Assembly: GCA_003220435.1 (NCBI GenBank)
Contig: QHSL01000071.1
Location: 1 to 64,000, forward strand
Length of the DNA: 64,000 nt
Reading direction: 5' to 3'
DNA from: Candidatus Rokuibacteriota bacterium
GTDB lineage: Bacteria; Methylomirabilota; Methylomirabilia; Rokubacteriales; CSP1-6
Shown here: positions 23,948-33,654 of the stretch, in pieces
Layout: each line of letters opens with the position of its first letter
How positions within the stretch are numbered: the stretch's first letter is position 1
Position numbers and translations under genes: made by a program
The notes under the pieces: generated by a model
Told to the model about the DNA's origin: nothing
Databases searched by the model: none
Seen by the model: the letters and a program-made list of their open reading frames with translations, nothing else

Positions 23948-25615
23948 TCAGAACGCGTCGGGCTCGGCGGCGATCCGCTCGAGCTCGGCGCGGGTGTAGG
24001 CGCCGAGGCTCCGGAAGTTCAGCTCCGTGTAGTTCTTGATCCAGCGCATCGCGATCCTGGTCGCCTTGCGATAGCGCTCGTGCGTCTCGCCGCCCTGGCG
24101 GCGGGCGACGATGTCGGCGAGCTCTTCGTTCAGCAGCCGCCTCACCAGTACCTCGTCGTGGTCCGCGCCGCTCTTGGCGTCGCGCGCGTGGTGGAGGATG
24201 CGCTGAGCGATCTGGGCGACCGACATGCGGCCCGTCGCCAGGTCCTCCATCAACGCGGGATGAATGCCGGGCTTGCCCTCGAGGCTGTCGATGCCCTTGG
24301 CGCCGCGCCCGGCGAGCCAGCCCTCGACGTACTCGATCAGCATTCGCGCGTTGCGCCGGGTGCCCTCGACCGTGATCGGGCCCGCGGGCACGTTGATGAC
24401 GATCGGATAGTTGTCGGGGTTCGCCATCTGCGCCGTCGGCTTCCAGCCCGCTCCGATCAGCGTCTTGAACGGATCGCCCGCCACCTTCATGTGGAAGATG
24501 TGGGCGACCCAGGCGCGGATGAAGCCCTGCTCGGCCTCCCACTGCTTGTCGGCGCGGATCGCCTCGGCGGCGGCCCGGTTGACGTCGGGGTCCGGGTTCG
24601 GGAGTGCGGTCGCCATGCCGCCGATCGGCACCGCGCCCCGCTTCAGGCTGATCGCCACCAGCCGCCGGAAGATGTTGGCCAGGAACGGCGTCGTCTTGAT
24701 GTCCACGCCGAACCGGTCCGGCCACACCTGAGCCGGGTCGGTCATGACGAACTCGAAGATCGAGGCCTTGAGATCCCAGCGGGCGGCGTTGAGCCCCGCC
24801 GCGTAGGGACCGAGCTCGTAGAGCATCTCCTCCATCTCGTAGACACACGGCAGCGACTCGACGAGCACGACGGCGCGGATCGTCGCCGGCTCCAGAAACG
24901 GCAGGTGCCGGCGGCTCAGGTCGAACAGGTCGCGATACCAGCGCGCCTCGGCAGCGGCCTCCAGCTTCGGCAGATAGAAGTAGATGCCCTGGCCACGGTC
25001 GGCCTGGGCGCGGCCGGCGTAGAAGAGCGTCAGCGCGGTGCCGAGGAGCGCCGCGTTGACGGGCTGGCCATCGATGGCGACGTCGGGCTCGTCGAGGTGG
25101 AGGCCGCGCTCGCGGTGCATGAAGAACGGCAGCTCGCCGTCGGCGATCGCGTAGGTGCGGCTCCGCTGGGAGTCCACGAAGGTCAGCTCGCGGTTCACCG
25201 CGGCCAGCCGGTTGTGGGCGGCGCGGACGGTGTCGACGAGGCGATGCCCGCCGGAGTCCTCGTCGTCGTCCAGATCGCCGGCCGCGCGCTCGCCCTCGGG
25301 GCCGGGGTTGAGCGCGTTGATGAACATCGACGTGATCGAGCAGGGGCCCGAGATCTCGATGCCGGGCTTCTTGAGATCGTCCGGCACCGGCGGGACCCGC
25401 CACGTACCGGAATTGGCCTCGCTCGGGGGCGGGTGAGTGGGCAGCGTCTGCTGCTTCAGCGCGCGCTCCAGCACCGCGAGCCGCCGCTTCCGCAAATCGC
25501 GTGCGGTGCGATCGAGACGGTCGTGGAGTCGCGTCAGGTACTCGCAGAACGGGGGTGTGAAGAGCGCGGCCGCCCCTTCCACCGGGGCGAATTCGACTCG
25601 AGTCGGCATGCGCAT
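23948..25615 (-). CDS. aceB: Malate synthase (form A type)
   Basis: A 555-residue enzyme that joins glyoxylate and acetyl-CoA to malate, the second step of the glyoxylate shunt. Family motifs are seen in order: GIYFYLPKLEAAAEARWYRD, LVESLPCVYEMEEMLYEL, GLNAARWDL and HPALMEDLATGRMS, the last holding the catalytic aspartate; length matches the A form. Isocitrate lyase is not in the window. There is no ribosome site. Starts at 25615 (MRMPTR) or 25609 (MPTR) are both possible; a TTGACA on this strand at 25643-25648 would place transcription start close to either ATG. Confidence 0.9.
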   Translation of the reverse strand: MRMPTRVEFAPVEGAAALFTPPFCEYLTRLHDRLDRTARDLRKRRLAVLERALKQQTLPTHPPPSEANSGTWRVPPVPDDLKKPGIEISGPCSITSMFINALNPGPEGERAAGDLDDDEDSGGHRLVDTVRAAHNRLAAVNRELTFVDSQRSRTYAIADGELPFFMHRERGLHLDEPDVAIDGQPVNAALLGTALTLFYAGRAQADRGQGIYFYLPKLEAAAEARWYRDLFDLSRRHLPFLEPATIRAVVLVESLPCVYEMEEMLYELGPYAAGLNAARWDLKASIFEFVMTDPAQVWPDRFGVDIKTTPFLANIFRRLVAISLKRGAVPIGGMATALPNPDPDVNRAAAEAIRADKQWEAEQGFIRAWVAHIFHMKVAGDPFKTLIGAGWKPTAQMANPDNYPIVINVPAGPITVEGTRRNARMLIEYVEGWLAGRGAKGIDSLEGKPGIHPALMEDLATGRMSVAQIAQRILHHARDAKSGADHDEVLVRRLLNEELADIVARRQGGETHERYRKATRIAMRWIKNYTELNFRSLGAYTRAELERIAAEPDAF

Positions 25616-25674
25616 GTCACGTTTGCATGGCGTGCGCGCGGCTGTCAATGGCAGAATGCCGACGTTCGACGCCG

Positions 25675-26082
25675 ATGAGCCGACGATTCCGTGGGATGGG
25701 GAAGGGCCGCAAGACCCGTCGCGCCCTCGAGCGTGGCGGCGCCGGTCCGGCACAGCAGATCAACGAGGCGGTGGCGGACTGGCCGAGCGTGCGCATCACG
25801 CCCATGTTCGGGCGTTGGGGCTATTTCGTCGGCGAGACGCTCTTCGCCTGTTTTCCCCTGCGCCAGAAGGAGCGCGATCTCTGGGTCCGGTTGACCCCGG
25901 ACGATCAGCGCCGCGCGCTCGTCGACACGCGAATTCGCCCGCACCGGCGCTTCTCGCGCCGGGGGTGGGTCGAGCTCGACGTCGAGGGCGCCGAGGATCT
26001 GGGCCGCGCCGTCCGCTGGCTCCGGCGGGCGTACGCCGCGGCCACGCGCCGGCCGCCCGACGCGACGGCCGCCGACCGCTAG
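25675..26082 (+). CDS. TfoX N-terminal domain / YjbR-like protein
   Basis: A small basic protein of about 135 residues with a TfoX_N-like core: ITPMFGRWGYFVGETLFACF, then LWVRLTPDDQR and GWVELDVEG. Such domains occur in competence regulators but also in many stand-alone proteins of unknown role (DUF1801/YjbR-like relatives). The start is unsure: ATG at 25675 or 25696 are likeliest, with no good ribosome site; CAGAAT at about 25652 may be a -10 box. Its stop shares the bases CTAG with the stop of the opposing transporter gene. Confidence 0.68.
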   Translation: MSRRFRGMGKGRKTRRALERGGAGPAQQINEAVADWPSVRITPMFGRWGYFVGETLFACFPLRQKERDLWVRLTPDDQRRALVDTRIRPHRRFSRRGWVELDVEGAEDLGRAVRWLRRAYAAATRRPPDATAADR

Positions 26083-27461
26083 GAGGTCGTTGACGCCGGC
26101 AACGCCGCCGCCTCCGCGCGCGCCAGCGCCTCGATCCGATCGATCTTCACCAGCGGAACCAGGACCCAGGCGAGCGCCGTCATCGCAGCCCCGATGTAGA
26201 CCAGCGGCGTGTAGCCGACCGCGTCGTAGAGGCGGGCGCCCACGTTCTGCGAGAGCTGCTGCCCGATGTTAAAGACCGACATGAGGGCGGCGAAGAACGT
26301 CGCCTCGACGTGGCGCGGGCAGGCCTTCGCGGCGAGGTCGAGGAACGCGAGCTGGGTGATCATGCCGATGGCGCCCCAGGTGGTGTCGATGATCAGGGCA
26401 GAGGTCGCGTCGCGGTAGGCGAGGTAGGCCAGCGTCCCGGCGACGCCCGCGGCGATCGAGAGGTTGACGATGTGTTTGAGTCGCATGCGCCGCGAGAGCG
26501 GCGCGTAGACGGCGGCGCCGACCACGCCGGCCACGGCGGCCAGCGCCGCCAGCCGGCCGATGAACTGCTGGCTGAAGCCCAGCGTGTCGGTCTGATAATA
26601 GAGGAAGGCCGGGCCGAACGACGGGCTGAACCAGAAGAAGAAGATGAACCCCGCCACGATCCACACCTCCCGTCCGCCCGCCGCCGCGCGGATCGCCTTC
26701 CACGTCTCCACGAACGCCGCCCGGTCGAAGCGAGCCGGCGCCTCGTGGACGAAGGACGCGCCCATGCCCAGGGAAATGAGCGGGAAGCACGCCGCCAGCA
26801 GCAGGGCGGCGCCCAGGCTGCGGGTCTCCGCGAGGTGGCCGCCGAGCTCACCCACCGCCACCGACGCGAGCGTGATGCACGCCCACTGGACCGACTGGAA
26901 CGCGCCCGTCAGACCGCGGGGCCGGCCGTTCTCGACCATCATCGCGTCCGTCAACACATCGGTGAACGCCAGACCGAGCGCCATCAGCGTGAAGAGCCAG
27001 ACGCCCTCGACGAGCGTGAAGCTGACGGGCCCGCCCAGGACGAGCGCGAGCGGCTTCCCGCCGATCTCGGTCCAGGGGACGGACACTCGAAATTCCCCCA
27101 GGGGGAGGGTGAACGTCGTGATCTGCCCGTCGACGATCCAACCGCCCCAGGCCAGCGCGAGACCGGCGACGCCCGCCAGCGTTGAGGTGATCAGGAAGTA
27201 GCTCTGCCGCCGCCGTCCGAAGAGCGGCACGAAGTCCGACAGGAGCCCGTACACGGGCTTGATGACCCAGGGGATCAGCGTGATCAGGAAGAAGTCGGCG
27301 GCCTGGCCCGCGCTGAGGCCGCGGTCCTTGAGGATGATCGTGATCGCCTGATTGGGCAGGTACCACATGCCCTGCGCGAAGTAGACGACGCCGAACAGGA
27401 GGGCGAGGCGCTTGGCGTCGGCGGTCTTGAACGGGTTGAGCCGTGCCAGCAGGGCCAGCAT
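26079..27461 (-). CDS. Folate/biopterin transporter family (BT1-like) MFS protein
   Basis: A 460-residue membrane protein with about twelve helices. The N-terminal region has LLFGVVYFAQGMWYLP and WVIKPVYGLLSDFVPLFGRR, hallmarks of the FBT/BT1 branch of the major facilitator superfamily, with GLAFTDVLTDAMMVENGR in helix 4-5. Known members carry folates or biopterin; bacterial ones are largely untested. It starts at ATG 27461 without a ribosome site but with TATCAT 8 nt upstream, a probable leaderless start. It is divergent from a molybdopterin enzyme gene only 30 bp away, and pterin-linked function of the two is a loose suggestion. Confidence 0.82.
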   Translation of the reverse strand: MLALLARLNPFKTADAKRLALLFGVVYFAQGMWYLPNQAITIILKDRGLSAGQAADFFLITLIPWVIKPVYGLLSDFVPLFGRRRQSYFLITSTLAGVAGLALAWGGWIVDGQITTFTLPLGEFRVSVPWTEIGGKPLALVLGGPVSFTLVEGVWLFTLMALGLAFTDVLTDAMMVENGRPRGLTGAFQSVQWACITLASVAVGELGGHLAETRSLGAALLLAACFPLISLGMGASFVHEAPARFDRAAFVETWKAIRAAAGGREVWIVAGFIFFFWFSPSFGPAFLYYQTDTLGFSQQFIGRLAALAAVAGVVGAAVYAPLSRRMRLKHIVNLSIAAGVAGTLAYLAYRDATSALIIDTTWGAIGMITQLAFLDLAAKACPRHVEATFFAALMSVFNIGQQLSQNVGARLYDAVGYTPLVYIGAAMTALAWVLVPLVKIDRIEALARAEAAALPASTTS

Positions 27462-27469
27462 GCGCGGTC

Positions 27470-27475
27470 ATGATA
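27470..27475 (-). promoter_or_regulatory. Candidate -10 box in a 30-bp divergent gap
   Basis: TATCAT on the minus strand, 8 nt before the ATG of the transporter gene. The gap to the plus-strand ATG at 27492 is just 30 bp and holds no ribosome site for either gene, so both messages must be leaderless or nearly so, with overlapping promoters. Confidence 0.4.
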
Positions 27476-27491
27476 CCTTTGTTCGCGGTCC

Positions 27492-29531
27492 ATGTTGTCG
27501 GTTTGTCCTCACGATTGTCCCTCGTGCTGCAGCCTCGTCGTCACCGTCGAGGCCGGCCGGCTCACGTCGGTCACCGGCAACCCCGAGCACCCGTTCACCC
27601 GCGGCGTGATCTGCGGCAAGGTGCGCGAGTACGCCGAGCGCGTCCATTCGCCGCTGCGCGTCTTGACGCCGCTGCGCCGCGTCGGGCCGAAGGGGGCCGG
27701 CGAGTTCGCGGCGATCTCGTGGGGCGAGGCGGTCGACACGATCGCCGCCCGGTGGCGGGACATCATCGCGACCGACAGCGCCGAGGCGCTCCTGCCGTTC
27801 TCGTACGCGGGCTCGATGGGCCAGGTCCAGTACTTCGCGGGTCATCCGCTCTTCCACGCGCTCGGCGCGAGCCGTCTCGATCGCTCGATCTGCATCTCGA
27901 CTGCGTACGCGGGCTGGCGGGCGACGGTCGGTGCGGTCACCGGCAACGACTCCGAGCAGATGGTCGGCGCGGAGCTCGTGATCCTGTGGGGCGTCAACGC
28001 GTCGTACTCGACCATCAACGTCATGACGCTCGTCAAGGAGGCCCGAGCCCGCGGGGCGTACGTCGTGGCGATCGACCCCTACCGGACGCCCACCGCTCAG
28101 CAGGCGGACGAGCACCTGATGGTCCGTCCCGGCACCGACGCGGCGCTGGCCCTGGCGATCATGCACGTGCTGGTCGCCGAAGGGACGGTCGACCGCGATT
28201 ACATCGCGCGTGCAACGCTCGGCTTCGAGCGGCTCGCCGAGCACCTGGCGGCCTACGCACCGGCGGCGGTCGCGCCGATCGTGGGGCTGGACGCCGACGT
28301 GATCGTGCGGCTGGCGCGCCGCTACGGCCAAACGAAACGGACGTTCATCCGGATCGGCATCGGCATCTCGCGCCACGACAACGGCGCGATGACCTGCCGG
28401 ACGCTCGCGTGCCTGCCCGCCCTCACCGGCGCCTACGCGGATCCGCACGGCGGCGCCCTGCTCTCCACCGGCGGCGCGTACGGCTTCGACTACTCAGTGC
28501 TCGAGCGCCCCGACCTCATGCCGTCGCCGGCGCCGCGCACGATCAACATGATCCAGCTGGGACGGGCCCTGACCGATCCGGGGATGGCTCCGCCCGTGCG
28601 CGGGCTCTACGTCTACAGCTCGAACCCCGCGGCGGTGTGTCCGAACCAGACACTCGTTCTAAAAGGGCTCGCCCGGGAGGACCTGTTCACGGTGGTTCAC
28701 GAGCAGGTGATGACGGATACCGCGCACTACGCCGACGTCGTGCTCCCGGCGACGACCTCGATGGAGCACCTCGACCTCTATCGCTCGTTCGGCCAGCTGA
28801 CATTGCAGCTCGCGCAGCCCGTCCTGCCGCCGCAGGGCGAGGCCAAGTCGAACTGGGAGACGTGCGGGCTCCTGGCTCGTGCGATGGGCGTCGCGCAGGC
28901 GCACTACGCCAAGGGCGACGAAGGGCTCATCCGAGAGTTCCTGGCGAAGGGCGACGCGAGCGTGCGGTCCATCACGTGGGAGCAGCTGGCGCGCGACGGC
29001 TGGGCGCGGGTCGCGCTGCCGCGCCCCTACCGGCCGTTCGCCGACGGCGCGCCGACGCCGTCAGGGAAGGTCGAGTTCTATTCGGCGTGGCTGGAGCGCC
29101 ACGGTCTGCCGGCGCTGCCGACGTACGTGCCGCTGGCGGAGGGTCCGGCCCGCCGCGACCTCACGGCGCGGTTCCCGCTCCAGTGCATCGTGCCCCCGAA
29201 CCGCTTCTTCCTGAACTCCTCGTTCAGCCAGTCGGCGCTGCTGCGGCGGCGTCAGGGAACGGCGACCGCGATGCTCGCCCCGCCCGACGCCGCCGCGCGC
29301 GGTATCGGCGAGGGCGACACCGTGCTGGTCGAGAGCGCACGTGGCTCGGCACGCTTCGTCGCGCGAATCACCGACGCGACACGACCGGGCGTGGTGGTCA
29401 TCGAGGGGATCTGGTGGCATCGCTTCCAGCCCGGCGGCCGCGGCGTCAACGTGCTCACGAGCGACCGCGTCGCCGACCTGGGCGGCGGGCCCGTGTTCCA
29501 CTCCAACCTCGTCGAAATTCGCAAAGCCTAG
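27492..29531 (+). CDS. Molybdopterin-dependent oxidoreductase with a [4Fe-4S] site
   Basis: A 679-residue member of the DMSO reductase superfamily (Mo or W bis-MGD). The N-terminus supplies a [4Fe-4S] cluster: CPHDCPSCC (Cys5, Cys9, Cys12/13) and VICGK (Cys41). Pterin-binding segments include WGVNASYSTINV, AIDPYRTP, YVYSSNPAAVCPN and a C-terminal beta barrel with GEGDTVLVES. There is no Tat signal, so it is cytoplasmic. The region where other members place Cys, Sec or Ser on the metal reads STAYAGWRATVG, with no obvious such residue in the usual phase, so the metal ligand and reaction are unclear. Starts at ATG 27492 without a ribosome site. Confidence 0.87.
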   Translation: MLSVCPHDCPSCCSLVVTVEAGRLTSVTGNPEHPFTRGVICGKVREYAERVHSPLRVLTPLRRVGPKGAGEFAAISWGEAVDTIAARWRDIIATDSAEALLPFSYAGSMGQVQYFAGHPLFHALGASRLDRSICISTAYAGWRATVGAVTGNDSEQMVGAELVILWGVNASYSTINVMTLVKEARARGAYVVAIDPYRTPTAQQADEHLMVRPGTDAALALAIMHVLVAEGTVDRDYIARATLGFERLAEHLAAYAPAAVAPIVGLDADVIVRLARRYGQTKRTFIRIGIGISRHDNGAMTCRTLACLPALTGAYADPHGGALLSTGGAYGFDYSVLERPDLMPSPAPRTINMIQLGRALTDPGMAPPVRGLYVYSSNPAAVCPNQTLVLKGLAREDLFTVVHEQVMTDTAHYADVVLPATTSMEHLDLYRSFGQLTLQLAQPVLPPQGEAKSNWETCGLLARAMGVAQAHYAKGDEGLIREFLAKGDASVRSITWEQLARDGWARVALPRPYRPFADGAPTPSGKVEFYSAWLERHGLPALPTYVPLAEGPARRDLTARFPLQCIVPPNRFFLNSSFSQSALLRRRQGTATAMLAPPDAAARGIGEGDTVLVESARGSARFVARITDATRPGVVVIEGIWWHRFQPGGRGVNVLTSDRVADLGGGPVFHSNLVEIRKA

Positions 29532-29535
29532 CTTC

Positions 29536-29700
29536 GACGTCGCCGGCGTGCCGACGGCGGGGAAGGGGTCGCGCGACCACGCGGCGCGCGTCCGCATGCC
29601 CCGGGGTGGCTGGGCTCCATCATGCGCTTCGCGTCCGTCACTGCTTGGAGGGAACGGGTCTCGTCGACCCCTTCCCCGCCATCGGCACGCCGGCGACGTC
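29536..29700. repeat. Inverted repeat, two 36-bp arms around a 93-bp centre
   Basis: The left arm 29536-29571 and the right arm 29665-29700 are inverted copies matching at 35 of 36 positions (the one difference is at 29555). The arms begin GACGTCGCCGGCGTGCCGA and end GGGGAAGGGGTCG. The whole lies in the 190-bp gap between the converging molybdopterin and hpnN genes. The arms are longer than normal terminator stems and are not followed by T runs. The centre holds no credible gene. It could be a miniature transposon-like element or a long bidirectional hairpin. Confidence 0.75.
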
Positions 29701-29721
29701 AGCCGGGCGTCTGCATCGGTG

Positions 29722-32496
29722 TTAGCGGTCGAGGTCGCGGGTGGCGGGCTCGAGTAGAGGCGGCTCGGCGCCGAAGCGGGGTGCGGGCGCCGGGGCCCGG
29801 CGCGCCATCGTCTGGAGAAGGACGGGGAGGACGATCAGCGACGCCAGGAGGCTCGTGGCGGTGCCGAGCGTCAGCAGGAGGCCGAGGCCGAAGATGCCGC
29901 GGTGATCGGCGACCATGAGGCTGCCGAACCCGGCGATCGTGGTGAGACCGTTGACCAGCACCGCGGTCATCGTCGAGCGCGCGATCAGCGGCCCGCCGTG
30001 GTCGCGGCCCTCCATGAAGCGCATCACGATGTTCAGGCCGTACTCCGCCGCCGCGCCCAGGATCAGCGGGAGCCCGAAGACGTTGCCCATGTTGAACTTG
30101 AGATCGAAGAAGTACATGAGCCCGAAGGCCCACATCATGCCCAGGCCGAGCGGCAGGAGGGCCAGCAGCGTCTCGCGGATCCGGCGCAGCGTGAGCGCCG
30201 TCGCGATCGTGACGAGCAGGATCGCGTAGATCGTGCCCTGCTGATAGGCGCGCTCCATCAGATGCAGCGCCTCGTACGTGATGACGGGCGTTCCGGTCAC
30301 GTCGGGGTCGACCGATCGGAGCTCGCTGATGAAGCGGCGGGAGCCCTTGCGGTCCCAGATGTCCACCGCCGGGTGGATCTGCAGGAGAAACCGTCCGCCG
30401 TCGCTCACGAACTTGGCCCGGAACTCCGCGGGGACGTCGGCGAGCCCGATCGGTCGGGGCGCGAGGTTCGACTGCAGCCGCTGGAAGCTCCGCACGAAGT
30501 CGCGGTAGACCTGGTTCTGGAGATGGGTGAGCGCTGGCTCGCTCACCTGCGGATCCGCCTGGCGGAGCTTCAGGACGAGCCGCATGATGTCCTCGGCCAC
30601 CAGCCGGAGCTTGGCCTGGACTTCGCCCTCCGGCGCCTCGTTGGCGGCGATGGTGAAGCGACGCTTGAGCATCTCGAGCGCGGCGATGAGCCTCGGCAGG
30701 TCCACCGACGTCGGGCGTCCCACCCGGACGGACCCGACCAGCGGCGCGAAGTCCCCGATGATCTTCAGCTTGGCGAGCTGGTCGTCCGGGATGAGCAGCA
30801 GCACCGAGTCCACTTCGGAGACGCTGCCCAGCGCGCGGAAGGCGGCTTGCTTGCGCTGGAGCTCCTCGAGCGAGTCGGCGCTGGCGAGCGCGGTGAACCC
30901 GGAGCGCCCCGCCGTCGCGAGGATGCGCTTCTCCCACACGACGGACTCCGTGCCGAACGCCTGGAGGTTGAGCAGGTTGTAGTCGAACTGGACGTACCGG
31001 AGCCCCCACGCCGAGACCGCGGTCAGCGCGACCGCCATGAGCGCCACCGTCTTCGGGTAGGCGACCAGCCGTTCCACGAACGGCACGTGGATGCGCTCCA
31101 GCGCGAGCGCGCGTGGGATCGCGCCGACCGGCCGGGTCGCGTGTCGCCGATCGACCAGGACGAGCATCGCCGGGAAGACCGTCATCATCGCCAGCCACGC
31201 GAACATGATCGCGGTTCCCGCGATGAATCCGAGCTCGCGCACGCCGCGGAAATCCGTGAGCCACAGCACGTAGAACGTGCCGGCGGCCGTCACCGCGCCC
31301 AGCAGCATGCCGGGCCCGCTGCGGGCGGCGGTGATCTCGATCGCCTCGCGGAGGTTCCGGCCGAGGAAGAGCTCCTCTTCATAGCGAAAGAGAAAGTAGA
31401 TGCCGTAGTCGATCCCGATCCCGATCACGATCGAGATGAACATCACCGAGAACAGCGAGAGGTGCCCGATGACGAGGGTCGCGACGCCGATCGACCAGCA
31501 GAGGCTCGCGACCAGCACGAGGAGCATCAGCAAAGGCTTGCCGACCCTCAAGAACGCGACAAGCAGAAGGACCAGCGTGAGCGCGAACGCGATGATGGTC
31601 GCCCGCTCGCTGTCGCGGAACGCCGCGACCATCTCGTCGTTCTGGAGCGCGGGTTTGCCGGTCACGCCGACCTGCACGTCGGGGAAGTCACGCTTCAGCG
31701 ACGCGATCACCGCCCGGACGCCCTCGATGGCGCGCTGGTCGCCGGTGAAGCTCCCGCGCTCGGTCTCGGGCTCGGCCAGGATGAAGAGCAGCCGCTGGTC
31801 CTCCGACAGGAAATAGCCGGCGCCGGGGCTCTCGGCGCCCTCGACCGCGAAGAGGGTGCCGAACGGGGAGCGGTACGGCGCCGGCCGATCGAGGCGCGAC
31901 GCGATCTGGGCCACCAGGTCCTGCACGAACTTGAGATCGGAGGCGCCCTTGCCTTCGGAGAGCCCGAGGTCGATGAAATTGGCGACGAAGGCGTTGGCGA
32001 TCTGGGTCGCCATGCCGTCGGCGAGCTGATCGAGAGTCGGGCGGGCCGCGAACGCCTCCATGAACTCCTGATAGTCGAAGATCGCCTCGCGGATCTTGGC
32101 GAGCCGCTCCTTCGGGAGGTAGAGGAGGCCCCGGCCCTCGAACAGCTTGGGGTCGATGCGATAGGAGATCCGTGTCAGCGGAACGCCGCTGGCGTACAGG
32201 CGGCGGACGAGACGCGTCGCGTAGACCGTCGCTTCGGTCAGGGAGGGCGCCTCGACCACGATCGCGATGCTGTCGAGGTCACCGAACTCACTGTCGTACT
32301 GGGTGTAGCGCTCGACGTACGGACGGCCGGGCGGCAGCAGCGCACGAGTGGAAGTCGAGAAGGTGAGGGTGGTCAGCGCGTAGACGAGCGAGGCCCCGGC
32401 GAGGGCCAACGCGACGGCCACGGTGAGGGCGGGGCGCGCACAGGCGAGCCGCACCAGCCACCGCAGCGGTCGCCCGATCCGTGTCGCGAGCGACAC
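29722..32496 (-). CDS. hpnN: Hopanoid transporter HpnN, RND superfamily
   Basis: A 924-residue MMPL/RND-type membrane transporter with two sets of helices (about 25-45 and 250-450, then 475-495 and 735-900) separated by large extracytoplasmic loops, the HpnN layout. HpnN moves hopanoids toward the outer membrane. Sterol-sensing-like segments such as SIVIGIGIDYGIYFLFRY and LILGAAAEYGLNIVMRFMEG are visible; the latter acid-rich helix 10 is typical of the family. It starts at GTG 32496, the base right after the inositol-phosphate synthase stop. It is the last gene of the minus-strand hopanoid/Mla operon. Confidence 0.88.
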   Translation of the reverse strand: MSLATRIGRPLRWLVRLACARPALTVAVALALAGASLVYALTTLTFSTSTRALLPPGRPYVERYTQYDSEFGDLDSIAIVVEAPSLTEATVYATRLVRRLYASGVPLTRISYRIDPKLFEGRGLLYLPKERLAKIREAIFDYQEFMEAFAARPTLDQLADGMATQIANAFVANFIDLGLSEGKGASDLKFVQDLVAQIASRLDRPAPYRSPFGTLFAVEGAESPGAGYFLSEDQRLLFILAEPETERGSFTGDQRAIEGVRAVIASLKRDFPDVQVGVTGKPALQNDEMVAAFRDSERATIIAFALTLVLLLVAFLRVGKPLLMLLVLVASLCWSIGVATLVIGHLSLFSVMFISIVIGIGIDYGIYFLFRYEEELFLGRNLREAIEITAARSGPGMLLGAVTAAGTFYVLWLTDFRGVRELGFIAGTAIMFAWLAMMTVFPAMLVLVDRRHATRPVGAIPRALALERIHVPFVERLVAYPKTVALMAVALTAVSAWGLRYVQFDYNLLNLQAFGTESVVWEKRILATAGRSGFTALASADSLEELQRKQAAFRALGSVSEVDSVLLLIPDDQLAKLKIIGDFAPLVGSVRVGRPTSVDLPRLIAALEMLKRRFTIAANEAPEGEVQAKLRLVAEDIMRLVLKLRQADPQVSEPALTHLQNQVYRDFVRSFQRLQSNLAPRPIGLADVPAEFRAKFVSDGGRFLLQIHPAVDIWDRKGSRRFISELRSVDPDVTGTPVITYEALHLMERAYQQGTIYAILLVTIATALTLRRIRETLLALLPLGLGMMWAFGLMYFFDLKFNMGNVFGLPLILGAAAEYGLNIVMRFMEGRDHGGPLIARSTMTAVLVNGLTTIAGFGSLMVADHRGIFGLGLLLTLGTATSLLASLIVLPVLLQTMARRAPAPAPRFGAEPPLLEPATRDLDR

Positions 32497-33570
32497 CTAC
32501 TCGTCGCCGGCGATGAACCGCTCGAGCCGCCCGCGAGCGGTCTCGTCCGTCCACTGCTCCGGCGGCGATTTCATCAGATACGCCGACGGAGCGAGGAGGG
32601 CGCCCTTGATCCCGCGGTCGAGCGCGATCCGGCAGGCACGGATCGCGTCGATGACGACGCCGGCGGAGTTGGGGGAGTCCCAGACCTCGAGCTTGAGCTC
32701 GACGTTGATCGGCTGGTCGCCGAAGCCGCTGCCCTCGAGGCGGATGTGCGCCCACTTGCGGTCGGCCAGCCAGGGCACGTAGTCGCTGGGGCCGATGTGA
32801 ACCGCCTCGGTCGGCAACTCGTGGCTGAGCTGGGATCGTACGGCGTCCGTCTTGGAGATCTTTTTCGACACGAGCCGGTCGCGCTCGAGCATGTTGTAGA
32901 AGTCGGTGTTGCCGCCGAAGTTGAGCTGGCTCGTCCGGTCGAGGCGCACCCCGCGGTTCATGAAGAGGTTCGTGAGCACGCGATGGATGATGGTGGCGCC
33001 GACCTGCGACTTGACGTCGTCGCCGACCAGCGGCAACCCGCGTTCCTCGAAGCGGCGGCGCCAGTAGGCCTCGCGCGCGATGAACACCGGGATGCAGTTG
33101 ACGAACGCGCAGCCGGCGTCCAGCACCTGCTCGACGTACCACTTCGTCGCCATCTCGCTGCCCACCGGCAGGAAGTTGACGACGACGTTGGTGGCGGTGT
33201 CCTTCAGGATCCCGGAGATGTCGGCGGTGGCGCCCGGCGCCTTTTTGATCATCTGCGCCAGGTAGTGGCCGAGGCCGTCGTGCGTCATCCCGCGGTGCAC
33301 CGGCACACCGAGCGGCTTCACCGCGGCGAAGCGCACGGTGTTGTTCGGCTCCTGGAAGATCGCCTCCGAGAGATCGCGCCCGACCTTGCGCTCGTCGATG
33401 TCGAACGCCGCCGAGAACTCGATGTCGCGGACGTGGTAGCCACCGAGCCGCGTGTGCATGAGGCCGGGGATGAACCGGTCGTCGGGGGCGTCGCGATAGT
33501 AATGGACGCCCTGGACGAGCGCCGACGCGCAGTTCCCAACGCCAATGATGGCGACTCTTACGGGTTCCAC
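32497..33570 (-). CDS. ino1: Myo-inositol-1-phosphate synthase
   Basis: A 357-residue NAD-dependent enzyme that turns glucose 6-phosphate into inositol 3-phosphate. Seen: the NAD loop [12 protein letters not shown], the family's [12 protein letters not shown], the lysine-rich [10 protein letters not shown] region with catalytic lysines, and [19 protein letters not shown]. It starts at GTG 33570 after GGGAGGAGTCC. An 84-bp gap with a possible TAGACT -10 box separates it from the ThDP gene upstream, so hpnN and this gene may also have their own promoter. Its presence between hopanoid genes suggests an inositol-derived head group or phosphoinositide linked to hopanoid membranes; that is inference. 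Confidence 0.9.
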   Translation of the reverse strand: MEPVRVAIIGVGNCASALVQGVHYYRDAPDDRFIPGLMHTRLGGYHVRDIEFSAAFDIDERKVGRDLSEAIFQEPNNTVRFAAVKPLGVPVHRGMTHDGLGHYLAQMIKKAPGATADISGILKDTATNVVVNFLPVGSEMATKWYVEQVLDAGCAFVNCIPVFIAREAYWRRRFEERGLPLVGDDVKSQVGATIIHRVLTNLFMNRGVRLDRTSQLNFGGNTDFYNMLERDRLVSKKISKTDAVRSQLSHELPTEAVHIGPSDYVPWLADRKWAHIRLEGSGFGDQPINVELKLEVWDSPNSAGVVIDAIRACRIALDRGIKGALLAPSAYLMKSPPEQWTDETARGRLERFIAGDE

Positions 33571-33654
33571 GGACTCCTCCCTGGAACGGTGTTCACTTGG
33601 ACACCAATCTGTGCAGTCGCGTCAGTCTAACACACGCGTCGACGCGGCCTTGCG

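Noticed and set aside
25675-26082. Calling this a competence regulator because of the TfoX-like domain
   Set aside because: Only the N-terminal TfoX-type domain is present, and such stand-alone proteins have no shown role in competence.
29902-33630. A very long open frame on the plus strand opposite hpnN and ino1
   Set aside because: It is the antisense shadow of two well-supported genes in high-GC DNA: no hydrophobic pattern, no known domain, extreme Arg/Glu/His content.
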